From positions 5,952 through 46,967 of the forward strand of contig KN884587.1 in NCBI GenBank assembly GCA_000934455.1: 41,016 bases of DNA. The letters are read 5' to 3'. The position numbers and the translations under genes are program-made. Numbering within the stretch: the first letter of the stretch is position 1; each line of letters opens with the position of its first letter. Source of the stretch: Apostichopus parvimensis. Taxonomy: Eukaryota; Echinodermata; Holothuroidea; Aspidochirotida; Stichopodidae. The notes beneath the pieces are model-generated. The model searched no databases. It saw only the letters and a list, made by a program, of their open reading frames with translations, and was not told the DNA's origin. Of this stretch, positions 24,101-32,500 are shown in pieces.

Positions 24101-27028
24101 TTTTTTCTAAGAAGTACATGACATATTTAACAGTCTTACAGTTAGCTTAAAACATACTTACATAAGACATAAAATCTGGCTCAGTCCAACTCCATCACTC
24201 ACTTCGTCAATGTTAGAGAGGCTGCTTTCTACGTTAAAGGTCTGAATCTACAAAGTCAAGAAAACCAAAGAGACCAAATTGATAGAAGAATTGGAGTGAC
24301 TCTTCAACCACAGCGATGCACTGTGGTGGTTCGCATACTTGCATTTCAACATTGTAAATAAGTAAACATGATAAGATATATTGCACTTGCTCCCCTATGA
24401 GAACAAAAATGATTCATTGTTTACAAATTCTGTTATTCTTTTTAAATATAGCTGGTGTTTGAATTTGTCAACAATAATCTTCAATGATCAACATTTTATC
24501 AAACCTATCGAATCTTAATTACTTAAAATAATATTGCAAATGCTCCAGCTATGACAGACTCCTAGATTTCTTTCACCTTATGAATGTTCGTTCCAGCTAC
24601 TTAATTCCTTGGGTTAAACAATTTGTGTCACTTGCATACACTATGCCATCTACCTAATAAAATTTGAAATTTTTTAAGATGTTCCTCCATTATCTGACAT
24701 AGAACATGAATAGTTAGGCTTCTTAACTTCCCAAAATGACTATTGGAATAAATTTAGAAAAAAAGAAAAACTTGAATGCTACTAATATTTCTTATGTACA
24801 ACTATTGTGGTTTTCAAAATACAGCATTCACCTTTCAACTATATATGTTAAATCTTTGGAATGCTAAATTGATGCTGATGTCAGCCCCTCAATCCTCAAG
24901 GGTCCTCAATCCTCAAGGGCCCTCAAACCGTTCTTATTTAAATTCTAAAAACTCAACCCATAACATGTTCTTCCAACTCGATGTTAACAACTGAGCACTC
25001 TTTGGATCACTTTCAACTCCATCTGTCCTTGACAAAATTATATTACACTGTAAACTGTATATCATCTGAGGTCTAAACAGTCTTGTTTTCCCATTGACTT
25101 TTGTGTTGCATCTGAGCCACTGAAGTAATGGTCTGTGAAGTAGACTATAAACATATAGCAGTCCCAATTGATGAACCTCAGCTGTTTAAAGTGTCATTTC
25201 TCAAAATTAAAAGCGGCATAGATACACAGCTTAGACTGATACCAGAGTTTTTAATGGTCTACAACATACACAAAGTAATTTAATGTCTACAGCCATCATT
25301 GAATAGTATCAGAATTTTACCAAAATCAATGTAGAAATTTATGCTTTTAATACATCATAGATGTTTGCTGTGCATAAGAAATATGGCAGTAATGAAACTC
25401 TGGTTTTCCTGCTTCTCTTTGCTTAGCCAAGGAACAATTTATTTGGCATCACCATCGCTCATCGATCAAGCAACAAAGTTTTTGCTCAACAAAAGCAGAA
25501 GAAACAAGACTGTCTACAACATTGCTTGCAGAGAATTGCTAACAAAACTGCTGACCTTTATCTTGTGATCACACTGATGTATAACACTTACAAATTCAAC
25601 CTCCAGTGATAAATTTCCCCACAAAAATATGTTTATATAAGCTCAATTCAGTAAGAAAGGCATGTCGTGGAAAGATGTGAATAATCAATTTCACTCTGGT
25701 TTGTTCTTTACTTAAGTTTGTATCCATCAACCTCTTGAATTAACTGATAGTTATTATCACACTTTCTAGGGGGACAAACTAAAATGAATGACAGCGAATG
25801 ACAGAATGACGATTGACTTTGTACAGGGTTAATTATCATTCGCGAATGACAGCAAATGACAACGAAGGACAGTGGTGAGTGGAGATAGAATGATTAACGG
25901 AGTGGAGTAAATGCGGTTATTGGTTTTCTGCGCAAAAATGATTTGAGGAAAATAGCATGTTACGTGGTAGCAGGGTTTTGGTGAAATTTACGGATAGAAA
26001 CCACCGGGAAAGTTTTTGTGTGAGATTGCGCTTGAGTGCTGTGCTTTTGATATTTACCTCTGTAGATTTATAAAGCAAGATAACTGAAGCCGTTTCAAAT
26101 TATAGTATTGTTAGTTTCTAACAATTAATATCGGAAAAATGACGTTAAATTTACTTTTTAAAATCAGACTTACAATTTCGCTTACTTTAAGGTGCATTTG
26201 TATCTTGTCCGTACTTTACTAGATCTGTAAGCCACGCACTTCGCGTCCACTCGGTTTGCGTGGCTTTAATATACCCACCAAGTCTGAACTGTGATATCTG
26301 GTTGAAGCAAATGTCTGTGCTGTCATTACTGTCATTCGTTTTAGTCAACGCAATTTTTTAGTGTGTACAACATATTGTCATTCGTTATGTGTAACGCAAT
26401 TGTCATTCGTTTTAGTAACACCCCTTTCTAGGCAACCACGTATAGTCAAATTTTCTTGCAATGTTTATGTTTGATTTCTGAATTTCCTATTGCTAAGTAC
26501 TGTTGGCCTAGCCTCTAAAGACTGGGCTGTGTAGACTACATCTGAATTCAGGTAACATTAGGCCTAGAGGCTTGTAATACTAAGGCGTAGTAAAGGTTAC
26601 ACTAAGTTTTGACCAACTGTAATAAGTTAACTTAAATAATAACTATCCTACATAGGCCAAAGCCTAGCCTACCGTTTTAGTTTTAACTCTTTCAAATTCT
26701 AGCAAGAACTGTCGTAGTATATGAACGAATCAAAACATTGAAACACATGAACTGCTAACACTTCTGAACTTAACTGCTTAATTTAAGAAGTTTAAAAGAG
26801 ATTATAGTGCTACCGTTATCCTTTACTATGGCTGAGGTTGCAGGATAAATGGCTAGCCTAAGCTCATTGCCTAACGATGTTTCGTACTGATGAAATATTG
26901 AAACATAGGCAAAACAATCTACGACAGCTGTAACGTTTGATATTTGCAGAGAAAATCAAGCCATACGATAAAAGGAACCCCAGACTCACCCATGTGATTA
27001 AGTTTTCACATAGTTCTTCGCCTGCCAT
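4212..27028 (-). CDS. HOOK: Hook-family dynein adaptor, 5' part of gene (exons 1-12, residues 1-540)
   Basis: Hook proteins link cytoplasmic dynein/dynactin to vesicle cargo, acting with FTS and FHIP. Twelve minus-strand exons join in frame: 26990-27028, 24162-24247, 20607-20730, 19405-19537, 18591-18814, 17614-17708, 10692-10836, 8701-8913, 7628-7792, 5987-6147, 5065-5205 and 4212-4305 (1620 nt, 540 codons, no stop). All junctions have GT donors and AG acceptors with matching phase. Residues 1 to about 150 form the Hook domain (motifs IQTFNV, VGDNWRLK, IGEHGNPDELGRLLQL, LGCAVNC). From about 175 on it is heptad-rich coiled coil (KNTMYMQNTVELEE, LRHSADKVSK). Q141 and I148 match the HOOK3 residues Q147 and I154 that contact dynein light intermediate chain. 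HOOK3 is about 718 residues, so the C-terminal cargo region is missing and probably lies left of the window. Invertebrates usually have one Hook gene, so no paralogue number is assigned. Family assignment is by recalled similarity, not a search. Confidence 0.95.
4534..4819. mobile_element. hAT-like MITE, 286 bp, 7-bp target duplication
   Basis: Ends are CAGGGATGCCAG and, on the other strand, CAGGGATGTCAG. Flanked by the direct repeat TTGCTAG (4527-4533 and 4820-4826). No coding capacity was recognised. The CAGGGATG terminus is shared with the element at 6239-6718. It lies in Hook intron 11, between exons 11 and 12. Confidence 0.8.
5065..5205 (-). CDS. HOOK: Hook exon 11 (end of codon 462, residues 463-508, first two bases of codon 509)
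   Basis: Restarts the coiled coil with REKMIRLQHENKMLQ and LLQSLLDDANARKNELE, very close to HOOK3 (IREKLIRLQHENKMLKL, LLQSLLDDANLRKNELE). Acceptor TTTTTTCAG|AGA, donor GCAAG|GTAAGA. Confidence 0.95.
5555..5568. repeat. C14 homopolymer, example of the poly-C/G tracts of this window
   Basis: Runs of 10 or more C or G occur here and at about 2264, 10215, 12111-12125 (G15), 13950-13962, 21143-21156 (G14), 23571-23581, 29178, 30759-30771, 38304-38314, 38370-38382 and 38571-38582. None lies in a coding exon. Confidence 0.95.
5987..6147 (-). CDS. HOOK: Hook exon 10 (residues 409-461, first two bases of codon 462), serine-proline linker
   Basis: Begins RLQAERDTLKETNEEL (HOOK3: RLRTERDSLKETIEEL), then leaves the coiled coil for a proline-rich linker with four SP dipeptides (about residues 440-459), and ends SPEM before REKMIRLQHENKML in the next exon. 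The linker corresponds to the coiled-coil break of vertebrate Hooks. Acceptor GCTTGCAG|AGA, donor ATGAG|GTTAGT. Confidence 0.94.
6239..6718. mobile_element. hAT-like MITE, 480 bp, 7-bp target duplication
   Basis: Inverted ends CAGGGATGTGCCCA on both strands, flanked by AATAAGG (6232-6238 and 6719-6725). The left part contains several CGCCCAGCACT-like repeats. There is no transposase reading frame, so it is non-autonomous. It lies in Hook intron 9 about 90 bp upstream of the exon 10 acceptor. Confidence 0.85.
7080..7140. repeat. Short GTTACATCATT tandem repeat
   Basis: TGTTACATCAT is repeated about three times with variants (TGTTACATTAT), in Hook intron 9. It is probably a simple local slippage product. 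Confidence 0.7.
7628..7792 (-). CDS. HOOK: Hook exon 9 (residues 354-408)
   Basis: Coiled coil starting ELKKANSMKAQLDAYKKQL (HOOK3: ELRKANAARSQLETYKRQV). 55 codons, phase 0 at both ends. Acceptor TTGACAG|GAG, donor AAAGAG|GTACGT. Confidence 0.94.
8170..8242 (-). tRNA. tRNA-Thr(UGU)-like sequence, probably a pseudogene or tRNA-derived repeat
   Basis: The minus strand folds as a tRNA. The 7-bp acceptor stem is GGCTGGA/TCTAGCC, the D arm is GCTC/GAGC, the anticodon loop is CTTGTAA (anticodon UGU, Thr) and the T loop is TTCCAGT. The A box TAGCTCAGATGG is good. The anticodon stem has one G-A mismatch, the T stem one C-A mismatch, and the T loop has C where a purine is expected. A T6 run shortly downstream (TTTGCTTTTTTCC) could end Pol III transcription. 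These defects favour a decayed copy over a working gene. Confidence 0.6.
8552..8663. repeat. 16-bp minisatellite, seven copies, next to a Hook donor
   Basis: Exactly 112 bp of GTGGATACCCTCATGT-type units. Substitutions are confined mainly to positions 2-4 and 9. It lies in the intron 37 bp past the exon 8 splice donor. It is open in several frames but is not coding. Confidence 0.95.
8701..8913 (-). CDS. HOOK: Hook exon 8 (residues 283-353), the exon with partial upstream copies
   Basis: Central coiled coil with LKDEMDILRHSADKVSK and DLRKQVKILEDKNTMYMQNT, the best conserved coiled-coil block of the family. It is 213 nt in phase 0 at both ends. Acceptor TTTCACAG|AAT, donor GAAGAG|GTGAGT. A 90-bp copy of its 5' part lies in the upstream intron (9000-9089), and a 16-bp tandem array begins 37 bp beyond its donor. 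Confidence 0.96.
9000..9099 (-). repeat. Recent partial copy of Hook exon 8 (5' 90 bases plus acceptor)
   Basis: Matches 8824-8923 with two differences in about 100 bp at a constant offset of 176 bp. One difference lies in the exonic part (TCA to TCT, both Ser) and one just upstream of the acceptor. The copy keeps an AACAG acceptor and encodes NEQLSALAEEARALKDEMDI, then LRHSADKVSK, then departs into intron sequence. An internal GTCAGT at 9003-9008 could serve as donor, giving an 81-nt phase-0 cassette (9009-9089). Without that donor, reading through to the true exon gives a frameshift and an early stop. Confidence 0.9.
9100..9131. repeat. (TA)n microsatellite
   Basis: About fifteen TA dinucleotides directly follow the exon-8 copy. 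They lie exactly where the sequence of the copy departs from the original, so the microsatellite may mark a rearrangement point. Confidence 0.9.
9308..9600 (-). repeat. Second, worn tandem copy in Hook intron 7
   Basis: About 9308-9420 resembles 8892-9000 (end of exon 8 copy, CTG of the acceptor, then the flanking ACACCCTCGAAAC and GACAAAATATGA blocks). The following 9420-9600 resembles 9130-9307 (CAATTTGATTCATTTCAGC-like, TTTTCTTG, GTTGCAT, TTGTTAAATGTTACATTT). Together with 9000-9307 this makes a worn tandem array of roughly 300-bp units. Only about 25 bases of the exon remain here. Confidence 0.75.
9601..10691. other. Remainder of Hook intron 7
   Basis: AT-rich intron without a recognised gene or element. 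Contains short C and A runs near 10206-10228. Confidence 0.7.
10692..10836 (-). CDS. HOOK: Hook exon 7 (end of codon 234 to residue 282)
   Basis: Coiled coil with QLQEELFRLESQKDDFKIKA, matching the HOOK3 segment around QLQEETFRLEAAKDDYRI. Acceptor ATTCAG|TAC, donor CAAAAG|GTCAGT, ending in phase 0. Confidence 0.94.
10837..17613. other. Hook intron 6, about 6.8 kb
   Basis: The longest intron of the gene. It holds the hAT-like element at 16092-16448 and purine-rich stretches (11196-11220, 12103-12165, 13139-13180, 13682-13720, 14077-14120). Reading frames here are short and unrecognised. No nested gene was seen. Confidence 0.7.
16092..16448. mobile_element. hAT-like MITE, 357 bp, 8-bp target duplication
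   Basis: Ends are CAGGGATGGTCAACCT and, on the other strand, CAGGGGTGGGCAACCT, the typical hAT CAGNG start. A perfect 8-bp duplication GTCTAGTG flanks it (16084-16091 and 16449-16456). Inside are GGGCCGCACTT and GGCGGGCCGCATGTGGCC segments, typical of hAT-derived repeats. It lies in the large Hook intron 6. Confidence 0.9.
17614..17708 (-). CDS. HOOK: Hook exon 6 (residues 203-233, first two bases of codon 234)
   Basis: Coiled coil with LEEKNTLQSENELLLSRI followed by the FEDP motif that matches IEDPNSP in HOOK3. Acceptor TTTACAG|GTT, donor CCTAG|GTAAAA. It ends in phase 2. The next intron is the longest in the gene, about 6.8 kb. Confidence 0.93.
17709..18590. other. Hook intron 5
   Basis: About 0.9 kb of AT-rich intron with a CACGCTTGAGTGCACACATCC segment, otherwise unremarkable. 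No repeat with clear ends was found. Confidence 0.7.
18591..18814 (-). CDS. HOOK: Hook exon 5 (end of codon 128 to residue 202): dynein-contact helix and start of coiled coil
   Basis: Contains EESVQHAVMNAIQELMS, the helix following the Hook domain. Q141 and I148 are the equivalents of the dynein light-intermediate-chain contacts of HOOK3. An acidic, low-complexity linker (about residues 155-170) follows, then the first coiled coil ending KCHELDLQ. Acceptor TTGATAG|AAT, donor CTTCAG|GTAAGA. The internal ATG seen at MSLEES is not the gene start. Confidence 0.95.
19405..19537 (-). CDS. HOOK: Hook exon 4 (residues 84-127, first base of codon 128)
   Basis: Carries the conserved signatures LPDLNKIGEHGNPDELGRLL and LGCAVNC of the Hook domain. 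Acceptor GTGTCAG|GAG, donor AAGAAG|GTATAT. It ends in phase 1 and joins to exon 5 to restore KEEYINNI (HOOK3: KQEYIQAI). Confidence 0.95.
20607..20730 (-). CDS. HOOK: Hook exon 3 (end of codon 42 to residue 83)
   Basis: Strong family match: the stretch RIKKDVGDNWRLKVSNLRKV corresponds to the most conserved part of the Hook domain. Acceptor CTCACAG|AGG, donor AGTGAG|GTATGT, ending in phase 0. Confidence 0.95.
20731..24161. other. Hook intron 2, about 3.4 kb
   Basis: No gene recognised. Contains a G14 run (21143), a short TA run (21287-21297), TGTACTGTAC-like palindromic words around 21800-21920 and a C11 run (23571). The longest minus-strand frame (22037-22312) has no recognisable family. Confidence 0.65.
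24162..24247 (-). CDS. HOOK: Hook exon 2 (residues 14-41, first two bases of codon 42)
   Basis: Part of the N-terminal Hook domain (calponin-homology-like fold). It contains IQTFNV and a divergent helix ending LSQILCL. Acceptor TTTGTAG|ATT, donor TTAT|GTAAGT. It ends in phase 2. This exon is less conserved than exon 3. Confidence 0.9.
24248..25762. other. Distal part of Hook intron 1
   Basis: AT-rich, with a short imperfect tandem of CCTCAATCCTCAAGGG at about 24885-24925. Nothing else was recognised before the transposon at 25770. Confidence 0.65.
25770..26424. mobile_element. Non-autonomous DNA transposon, about 655 bp, with clustered subterminal repeats
   Basis: Ends are GGGGACAAACTAAAAT on the left and GGGGTGTTACTAAAAC on the other strand of the right end, each continuing GAATGACA. 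TTTCTAG flanks both sides (25763-25769 and 26425-26431; the repeat extends to an eighth base G if the first G is shared). GAATGACA or its complement recurs several times within about 100 bp of each end, as expected for transposase binding sites. Only a hairpin (26229-26266) and no reading frame lies inside. It is located in Hook intron 1. Confidence 0.82.
26229..26266. repeat. Perfect 10-bp hairpin inside the transposon
   Basis: AAGCCACGCA (26229-26238) and TGCGTGGCTT (26257-26266) are exact complements around an 18-base loop. It is internal to the element at 25770-26424 and GC-richer than its surroundings. Confidence 0.8.
26990..27028 (-). CDS. HOOK: Hook exon 1 (start codon, residues 1-13)
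   Basis: Encodes MAGEELCENLITW and ends TGG|GTGAGT in phase 0, so it joins exactly to IQTFNV of exon 2. The match to the HOOK3 stretch ELCESLLTWIQTF fixes the frame. The frame stays open upstream to another ATG at 27151, but nothing upstream resembles Hook, and the chosen start lies within six residues of the HOOK3 N-terminus. The start is embedded in AAAAATATGGCAGG. Confidence 0.88.
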
Positions 27029-27217
27029 ATTTTTCAACGGAGAAACATTGACGGGAGAAGGTTTCAAGGGAATATACCCTGTTATTACTAATAACACAAT
27101 TGCCAACGAAATAGAAATGTAGGTTAAGTTAGCTCTACTTATTACGTACATTTTCTCCGCCTATCGGTCATTGAAATGTATGGAACGCTAAAAGTGCCAT
27201 AAGTGACGATGCTAAGT

Positions 27218-27536
27218 ATTATAAACGGTGGAGTTGCTACCCTAACAAGGTGGTGCTACTACCCTCTACAGGAGGTGCTACTACTCTAAGCAGGAGGTGC
27301 TACTATTCCTACAAGTGACGATGTAACTTTGGGGTTGTAGCAACCTTTTACAGTAGCATCATCACTTGTTGGAGTAGCACTGTTTTGAGTAGTAGCACCC
27401 TCCTGTATAGCCGGATAGTAGCCCACTAGTTTACATCACCGCCTATAGTTGTAGTAACGTCACCTGTTTAGAGTAGTAACCTCACCTTTTACAGCAGCAT
27501 CATCACCGAACTTGTATGAGTAGTAGCACCTCCTTT
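27218..27536. repeat. Fold-back field of GGAGGTGCTACTAC units upstream of Hook
   Basis: Three head-to-tail units like AGGAGGTGCTACTACTC (27247-27310) face inverted units like GAGTAGTAGCACCTCC and GAGTAGCACTG (27371-27400, 27461-27480, 27518-27534). Copies of CAAGTGACGATG also face CATCATCACTTG. The whole could fold into a large imperfect hairpin. It begins about 190 bp upstream of the Hook start codon and may overlap its promoter or 5' UTR. Confidence 0.8.
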
Positions 27537-29055
27537 TTTGGCTATTTAGAGGTTAGCAGGCATTATCAATTGTTTGTTTTGTATATAATGTAAAGACAAA
27601 AAGAACAACACAGAGAGTTCAACAATTGACACCTGATTCACAGCTGATCACTTTCCTTGTTTTATTTATTCCTTTCCGAACCAAAGAACCATTTATATCG
27701 AAAACAAAATATGGAAAAAAAAAGATACAAAGAAAGAGGATTCAATGTCTTTGAAACAGAAGAAATTATCAGTCACCTCAAAACTATTAATATAAGATAT
27801 CTAGTATACCAATTCATTCTTTTGTGTATAAACTTTACAAAACACAAGGCAAGGAAAAGCAATGTCTTATTCATTAGGGAAAATTAGTTTTGTGTATATA
27901 TATGTATAAATATATATAACAATCAGAGCAGAATAGTTACCTGACAGTACCTTAAAAAACATATATAATAATGTCATCACTCGATTGAATGATTAAGAAA
28001 TCAACTTCGTGCTAACCCCTCCCCACCCTTTTCAAGAAAAGAATGAGATATTTCTTGAATTCATGACAAAGTTGACTGTGCATTGTCTGTTTGCAAATCC
28101 AGAGTATTTCACTGAAGGTATGCATGTTTTTTCTTCTTCAAATAAACAGAAATATGATGCATTTTCTATTGTAAAACAATACTTCTAAAAAGCAATGACC
28201 TACAACAACAAAAATGTCTGCCTTTGGTCCATCAAATTAATTTTGACTTTTGATTATCCCAGTGTAAAGAAAATATTACATGAAATTCTATAGTTGTGGC
28301 AAAACTAACAAAAACATTTTAATCCCTGTAAAATGCTGATCTTGTACCTATCTCATAATTACATTGGCACTACGAGGTCATTTTCCCTCCAACTGCCCCC
28401 TCCCTCCTTCCTCACCCCACAAATTTTGATTGTTCCTAAAAAAGAATGTGGAAATTATAAGTCAAAACCATGGTATCGACCACACATGTTTGTATACTCA
28501 TGATTACGATTACTTACATCTTTTTGGGATCACCAACAGCTCATTTGTAATGCCATTGAATTATCATAATAATAGATGCATATTCACTCTTTACAGATCT
28601 ATCATAAAATACATAACAATTTGTCACCGAGCAACTCTTTCGACAAGGGCGTCGATGGTCGGATTGGTTCCAAGGAAAACTGTGTCTTCATTTTACTTTA
28701 TGTATATTATGAAAATGAAAATATATCACTCTTTTTCCCTGTTTTTCCACATTCCCAAAATTTACTCTGGTCCACAGAGATGTTGCTCCCCCTTACACGC
28801 CCCTCTCATCAGGCTTGCCCCTTCAGTACAGATAGGTATAGCCTGTTTATATCACATTGTTACAGGTACTTTATATGCCAAATTTCAGTTCTTGCAAAAA
28901 ATGCGCCAATCAAAAACTCAAGACTACAGCAACACATACAGCACCTGCATGATTTTGTGTTTTGGCATAAAATATTCAACCTCACAATAGCTTGTTCATT
29001 ATGACAAATCTCAACAGAGTTCAAGAGTTTTACAGTCATCATCTCTTAGATCCAC

Positions 29056-29061
29056 TTTATT
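29056..29061 (-). promoter_or_regulatory. Candidate UROD polyadenylation signal (AATAAA)
   Basis: A minus-strand AATAAA lies 280 bp after the UROD stop, in the context ATTGAATAAAGTGG. It is the first canonical hexamer noticed downstream. Cleavage would be expected roughly 10-30 bases further left. No transcript evidence is available. Confidence 0.5.
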
Positions 29062-29340
29062 CAATGTATGTTCATGTCGTAATGTCAGCAGTTACTATCA
29101 TGATATGACAGAGCCCCATGTTAGGATCTGTGAGTGTCTTAATGTAAAAGGTGAAGAGCGCTATGGAGGATAATGCCCCCCCCCCAACCCCCAATTCTCC
29201 ATGGGCCCTTGGACACTGCCTGATTGCCAGGTCAGTCAGTCAGCCCCTGGCAGTGCTGCACATTGGAAAGTGAATTATTAGGAAAGTTCCCCTTTCTTGA
29301 CAAGCTATTCTCACATATTGAAATATTCCTAACCAATCAC

Positions 29341-29569
29341 TTAGTTCGTCGAGTTCATTTTTGCCGAGTGGACATGAACGGCGTCGATGAATGCCTTGAC
29401 ATGGTCGGGATCAAAGTCTGGGTAGACGCCGTGTCCGAGATTAGCGATCAGTCTTTGAGTACCAAACTTTGTTAACATCTGAGAGACAAGTTGACTTATC
29501 TCATCTGTTGGTGCGTACATTGCACATGGATCTAGGTTCCCTTGTAGAGTGACCGAGGGTGCTTCCATC
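29341..29569 (-). CDS. UROD: UROD exon 9 (end of codon 291 to residue 366 and stop)
   Basis: Encodes [20 protein letters not shown], then [20 protein letters not shown], then FIDAVHVHS and a TAA. H337 is the active-site histidine (human H339). The acceptor is TCACACAG|GAT. An in-frame ATG upstream of the acceptor, inside the intron, is not the gene start. One residue is missing relative to human UROD just before VTLQG. Confidence 0.97.
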
Positions 29570-32500
29570 CTGTGTGACATGGAAAAAAAACCAAATATCG
29601 ATTTAGGAGGCGTCTTCTCTTCAAAAATAACGGTTCATTGACTACAGTGTTTAATTACCACTGGTGCAGAGTCTCATACCATTGGTAACTTTGTACTCAA
29701 AAGCAATATAAAAATTAACAACTGCAAATGAACTTTGACCTTAAACTAATCAAGAAACCTTAAAGGTCAAGTGCTCAACAACACTTATCTTAGAGCATCA
29801 ATTGGTACATAATTTTGCATTCGTTCCATATCATCAAAATCTTGAGCACTTTTCACGACGAGGCAAATGTGAAGGACTGATGTCTATTTTGAAATATATA
29901 TATGGATATATATATACTTTTGTTGAAATTTGTATTGTTAATGTCTGGACCATGGCACCACAAAAAGGTAAATTTGGACCTGATTACAATAAATATGTGC
30001 TTAAATGTGTGATGACATATGCTGAATTGTTAAATCAACTGGCTGTAAGAACAAAAACTTGCTCTGTATTATATAAACTAACTTTCCAAATTTCAAGAAA
30101 TTCAGGTTACTTACCTTGCAGTTTCAGGCTTTACAGTCCACGACAACTGAACAACATCGTAACCGATTTCTGAAAGTTCTTTGGTGGCGTAATTAGCTCC
30201 TTTAGCAAAGACAATCTGAGATGAAATTAAATAAATTAATGTTACCATCTAAAAAACATCAGCGGTATTTTGCCGGCACAATTTTGTAATGAGCTATAGC
30301 TTGTTCAAAGATTACATAGGGCACTTTCATGTAGGGATATACATCTTAATACATTAAGATATTGAGAAGGTATGATTGAAATTCCATTAGTTTACCAAAT
30401 TTTAGAAAAATTATCCGAACGCCAGGGCAAAGATATATCAACGTTTTACAATTTAACAACAGCATGCCATTGTTTTCAGTCACAATGTTTGATTTCAGTA
30501 TCATCATATCAGAAATAATATCAACACATTACAACTCAATACCAGCATGTGAAGAATAAACTCAACTCTTTTATTTTAATATGAGAAAAGTCTGAATTTC
30601 TGGTTTGAACCTTTATTCTTTCATGTATGGTGCAATTCGTTTCACAAATTCAGAATATATATCAACACGCTATGCAGCAAATTCAAAACGTTAAATTTAA
30701 CATCAGCATGTCACAGTTGATATTGATATAAACACTGCTGTTTTCTTCTTCTTCTCCTCCCCCCCCCCCCCTTGTCATACATTTCTGCGGACGCCCTTGC
30801 TAAGCCTCCTGATAGGGGACCCCTTTGGGCCAGGACCCCCCAGGCTCATCGTTACGTGTCAATGTTACTTTGTCTGTTATAAATATAATCAATTGTGCAT
30901 TGCTTACCATTGGTACTGGCTCAATTCCTCTCTCTTTAAGACCAGCTTTGACAGATGAAGCTATTGATCTCAGGTATTGGAGGGAGAAGGACATGAACTG
31001 GTCGTAACCAAGGAACTCCGCATTGGAATCAAAAACCTGAAGCAGCTTTTAAGAGAAAAAAAAACAAACAAACAAGAATAAATATAAAATACATTATTTT
31101 ATCAAGTTTGAAAATATTTGTGACATTGGCTGATTTAAGAAGATAGTTCTCTCTCTAAATGAGGCAAATGTGTTTATATTAACAGTGATGTGATTGAAGA
31201 AGCCCCTTTCTCACAAATATGTAGATTGCAGACTTTTTAAGGGACAATACAATGGCCTCATACCATGGCTAGATTTACATAACTGGTTACAATATTTAGT
31301 ATCACATACACTTTAAGCACTTCTTTGACATTGTTGTAGAATGCTGGAATGGTCTTAAAGCCTATGTGAGGACCTTTGTGTTCACACTGTTGTCACAGCG
31401 AGGCAAACTGACCAATACAGCCTTTCAATAAATTTTTGATATAACCAAGGTCATCAGGGGAGTTTATTTCTTCCTTAATCTATGCTTTTAATCCCACCAA
31501 TTATAGAAGATTTAAGAGTGTACTGTCGGAAAGATTACTGAAATGTGTATCTCCAGCCACGCCCGAATCAACAGAGTGCCCTATCATATGCAGGCTCCGA
31601 AATCCCTGAGAATTCCTCTGTGGGAATCTCTGACAGACACGTCTGGGCGAACTGCATGCACTTTGCCTAATTCACACAGAGTGTGAAATATTCTAACTTA
31701 CATACTGTTTTTTGCTACTCATAACTAGCACTCATTATAGCAAAGAAATGTTGCCCACGGTCCATTTGGCAACTGTACACGCATCTGGTTGTCATCCAAT
31801 CGGAAAGCTTCTTTGAGCCATTTTCAATCACGTCCACTAAACTGAGTTTGAGCTTTGAGCATCAGTAAACTTGTATCCAAGTCTCCAAAATGGATTGTAC
31901 TGGGCTTATACATGTGATTCTTCTCTTCAAACACTTGTTCACAATCACAATTAGCACATATACTGAGATATGTTACAGCTCTTTACAAATTCATGGAGAT
32001 GTGTATTACAGATTTAAAGTATAGATCACAGGTACTAGGAAATAGTGCCGTAGCTACGGCTCTGTCGGGATATGACAGCGCCCTCTGTGGAAATTCAGAA
32101 GATACCCATTGCCCTTGCATTAAACTATTTCCAAAAAGTTTAAACTCGTTGGGTGGCAATTAAAGCTTAATTCCTTTGTTTATAGGAATTCCTTTCAACA
32201 TTATTTGTTTTGTTATTTTGTGGTTTTAAGTCTGCTTGTTTTTAAAAGATTAGCAGCATCAATATTTGGCTTATACAACTACCACACTTTCAAAGCAGCG
32301 GTACCTACTCCACTTTTCAGCGGTACCTACTTCACTTTGCGGGGGTACCTACATCACTTTGCGGGGGTACCCTACTCCACTTTGCAGTGGTACCTACTCC
32401 ACTTTGCAGCGGTACCTACGCCACTTTGCATACAAGAATCAGTAAAATTGGAACTGAATTCGGTATTGCACCCTACTTCTGCGACTACTTGTGCTTTTTT

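Larger units (their letters stand above)
27029..29340. other. UROD-Hook intergenic region
   Basis: About 2.3 kb between the Hook start and the UROD stop, both on the minus strand. It holds the Hook 5' UTR and promoter with the fold-back field (27218-27536), then AT-rich DNA, and the UROD 3' UTR with its candidate poly(A) signal. A plus-strand reading frame at 28430-28990 has no recognisable homology and lies antisense to the probable UROD 3' flank. Confidence 0.6.

Noticed and set aside
28430..28990. 186-codon plus-strand frame downstream of UROD
   Set aside because: No similarity recognised, an overlapping second frame of similar length exists, and it is antisense to the likely UROD 3' flank.
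29578..29580. ATG giving an apparent start [10 protein letters not shown] for the last UROD exon
   Set aside because: It lies upstream of the CACAG splice acceptor. The preceding exon joins in phase to [11 protein letters not shown].
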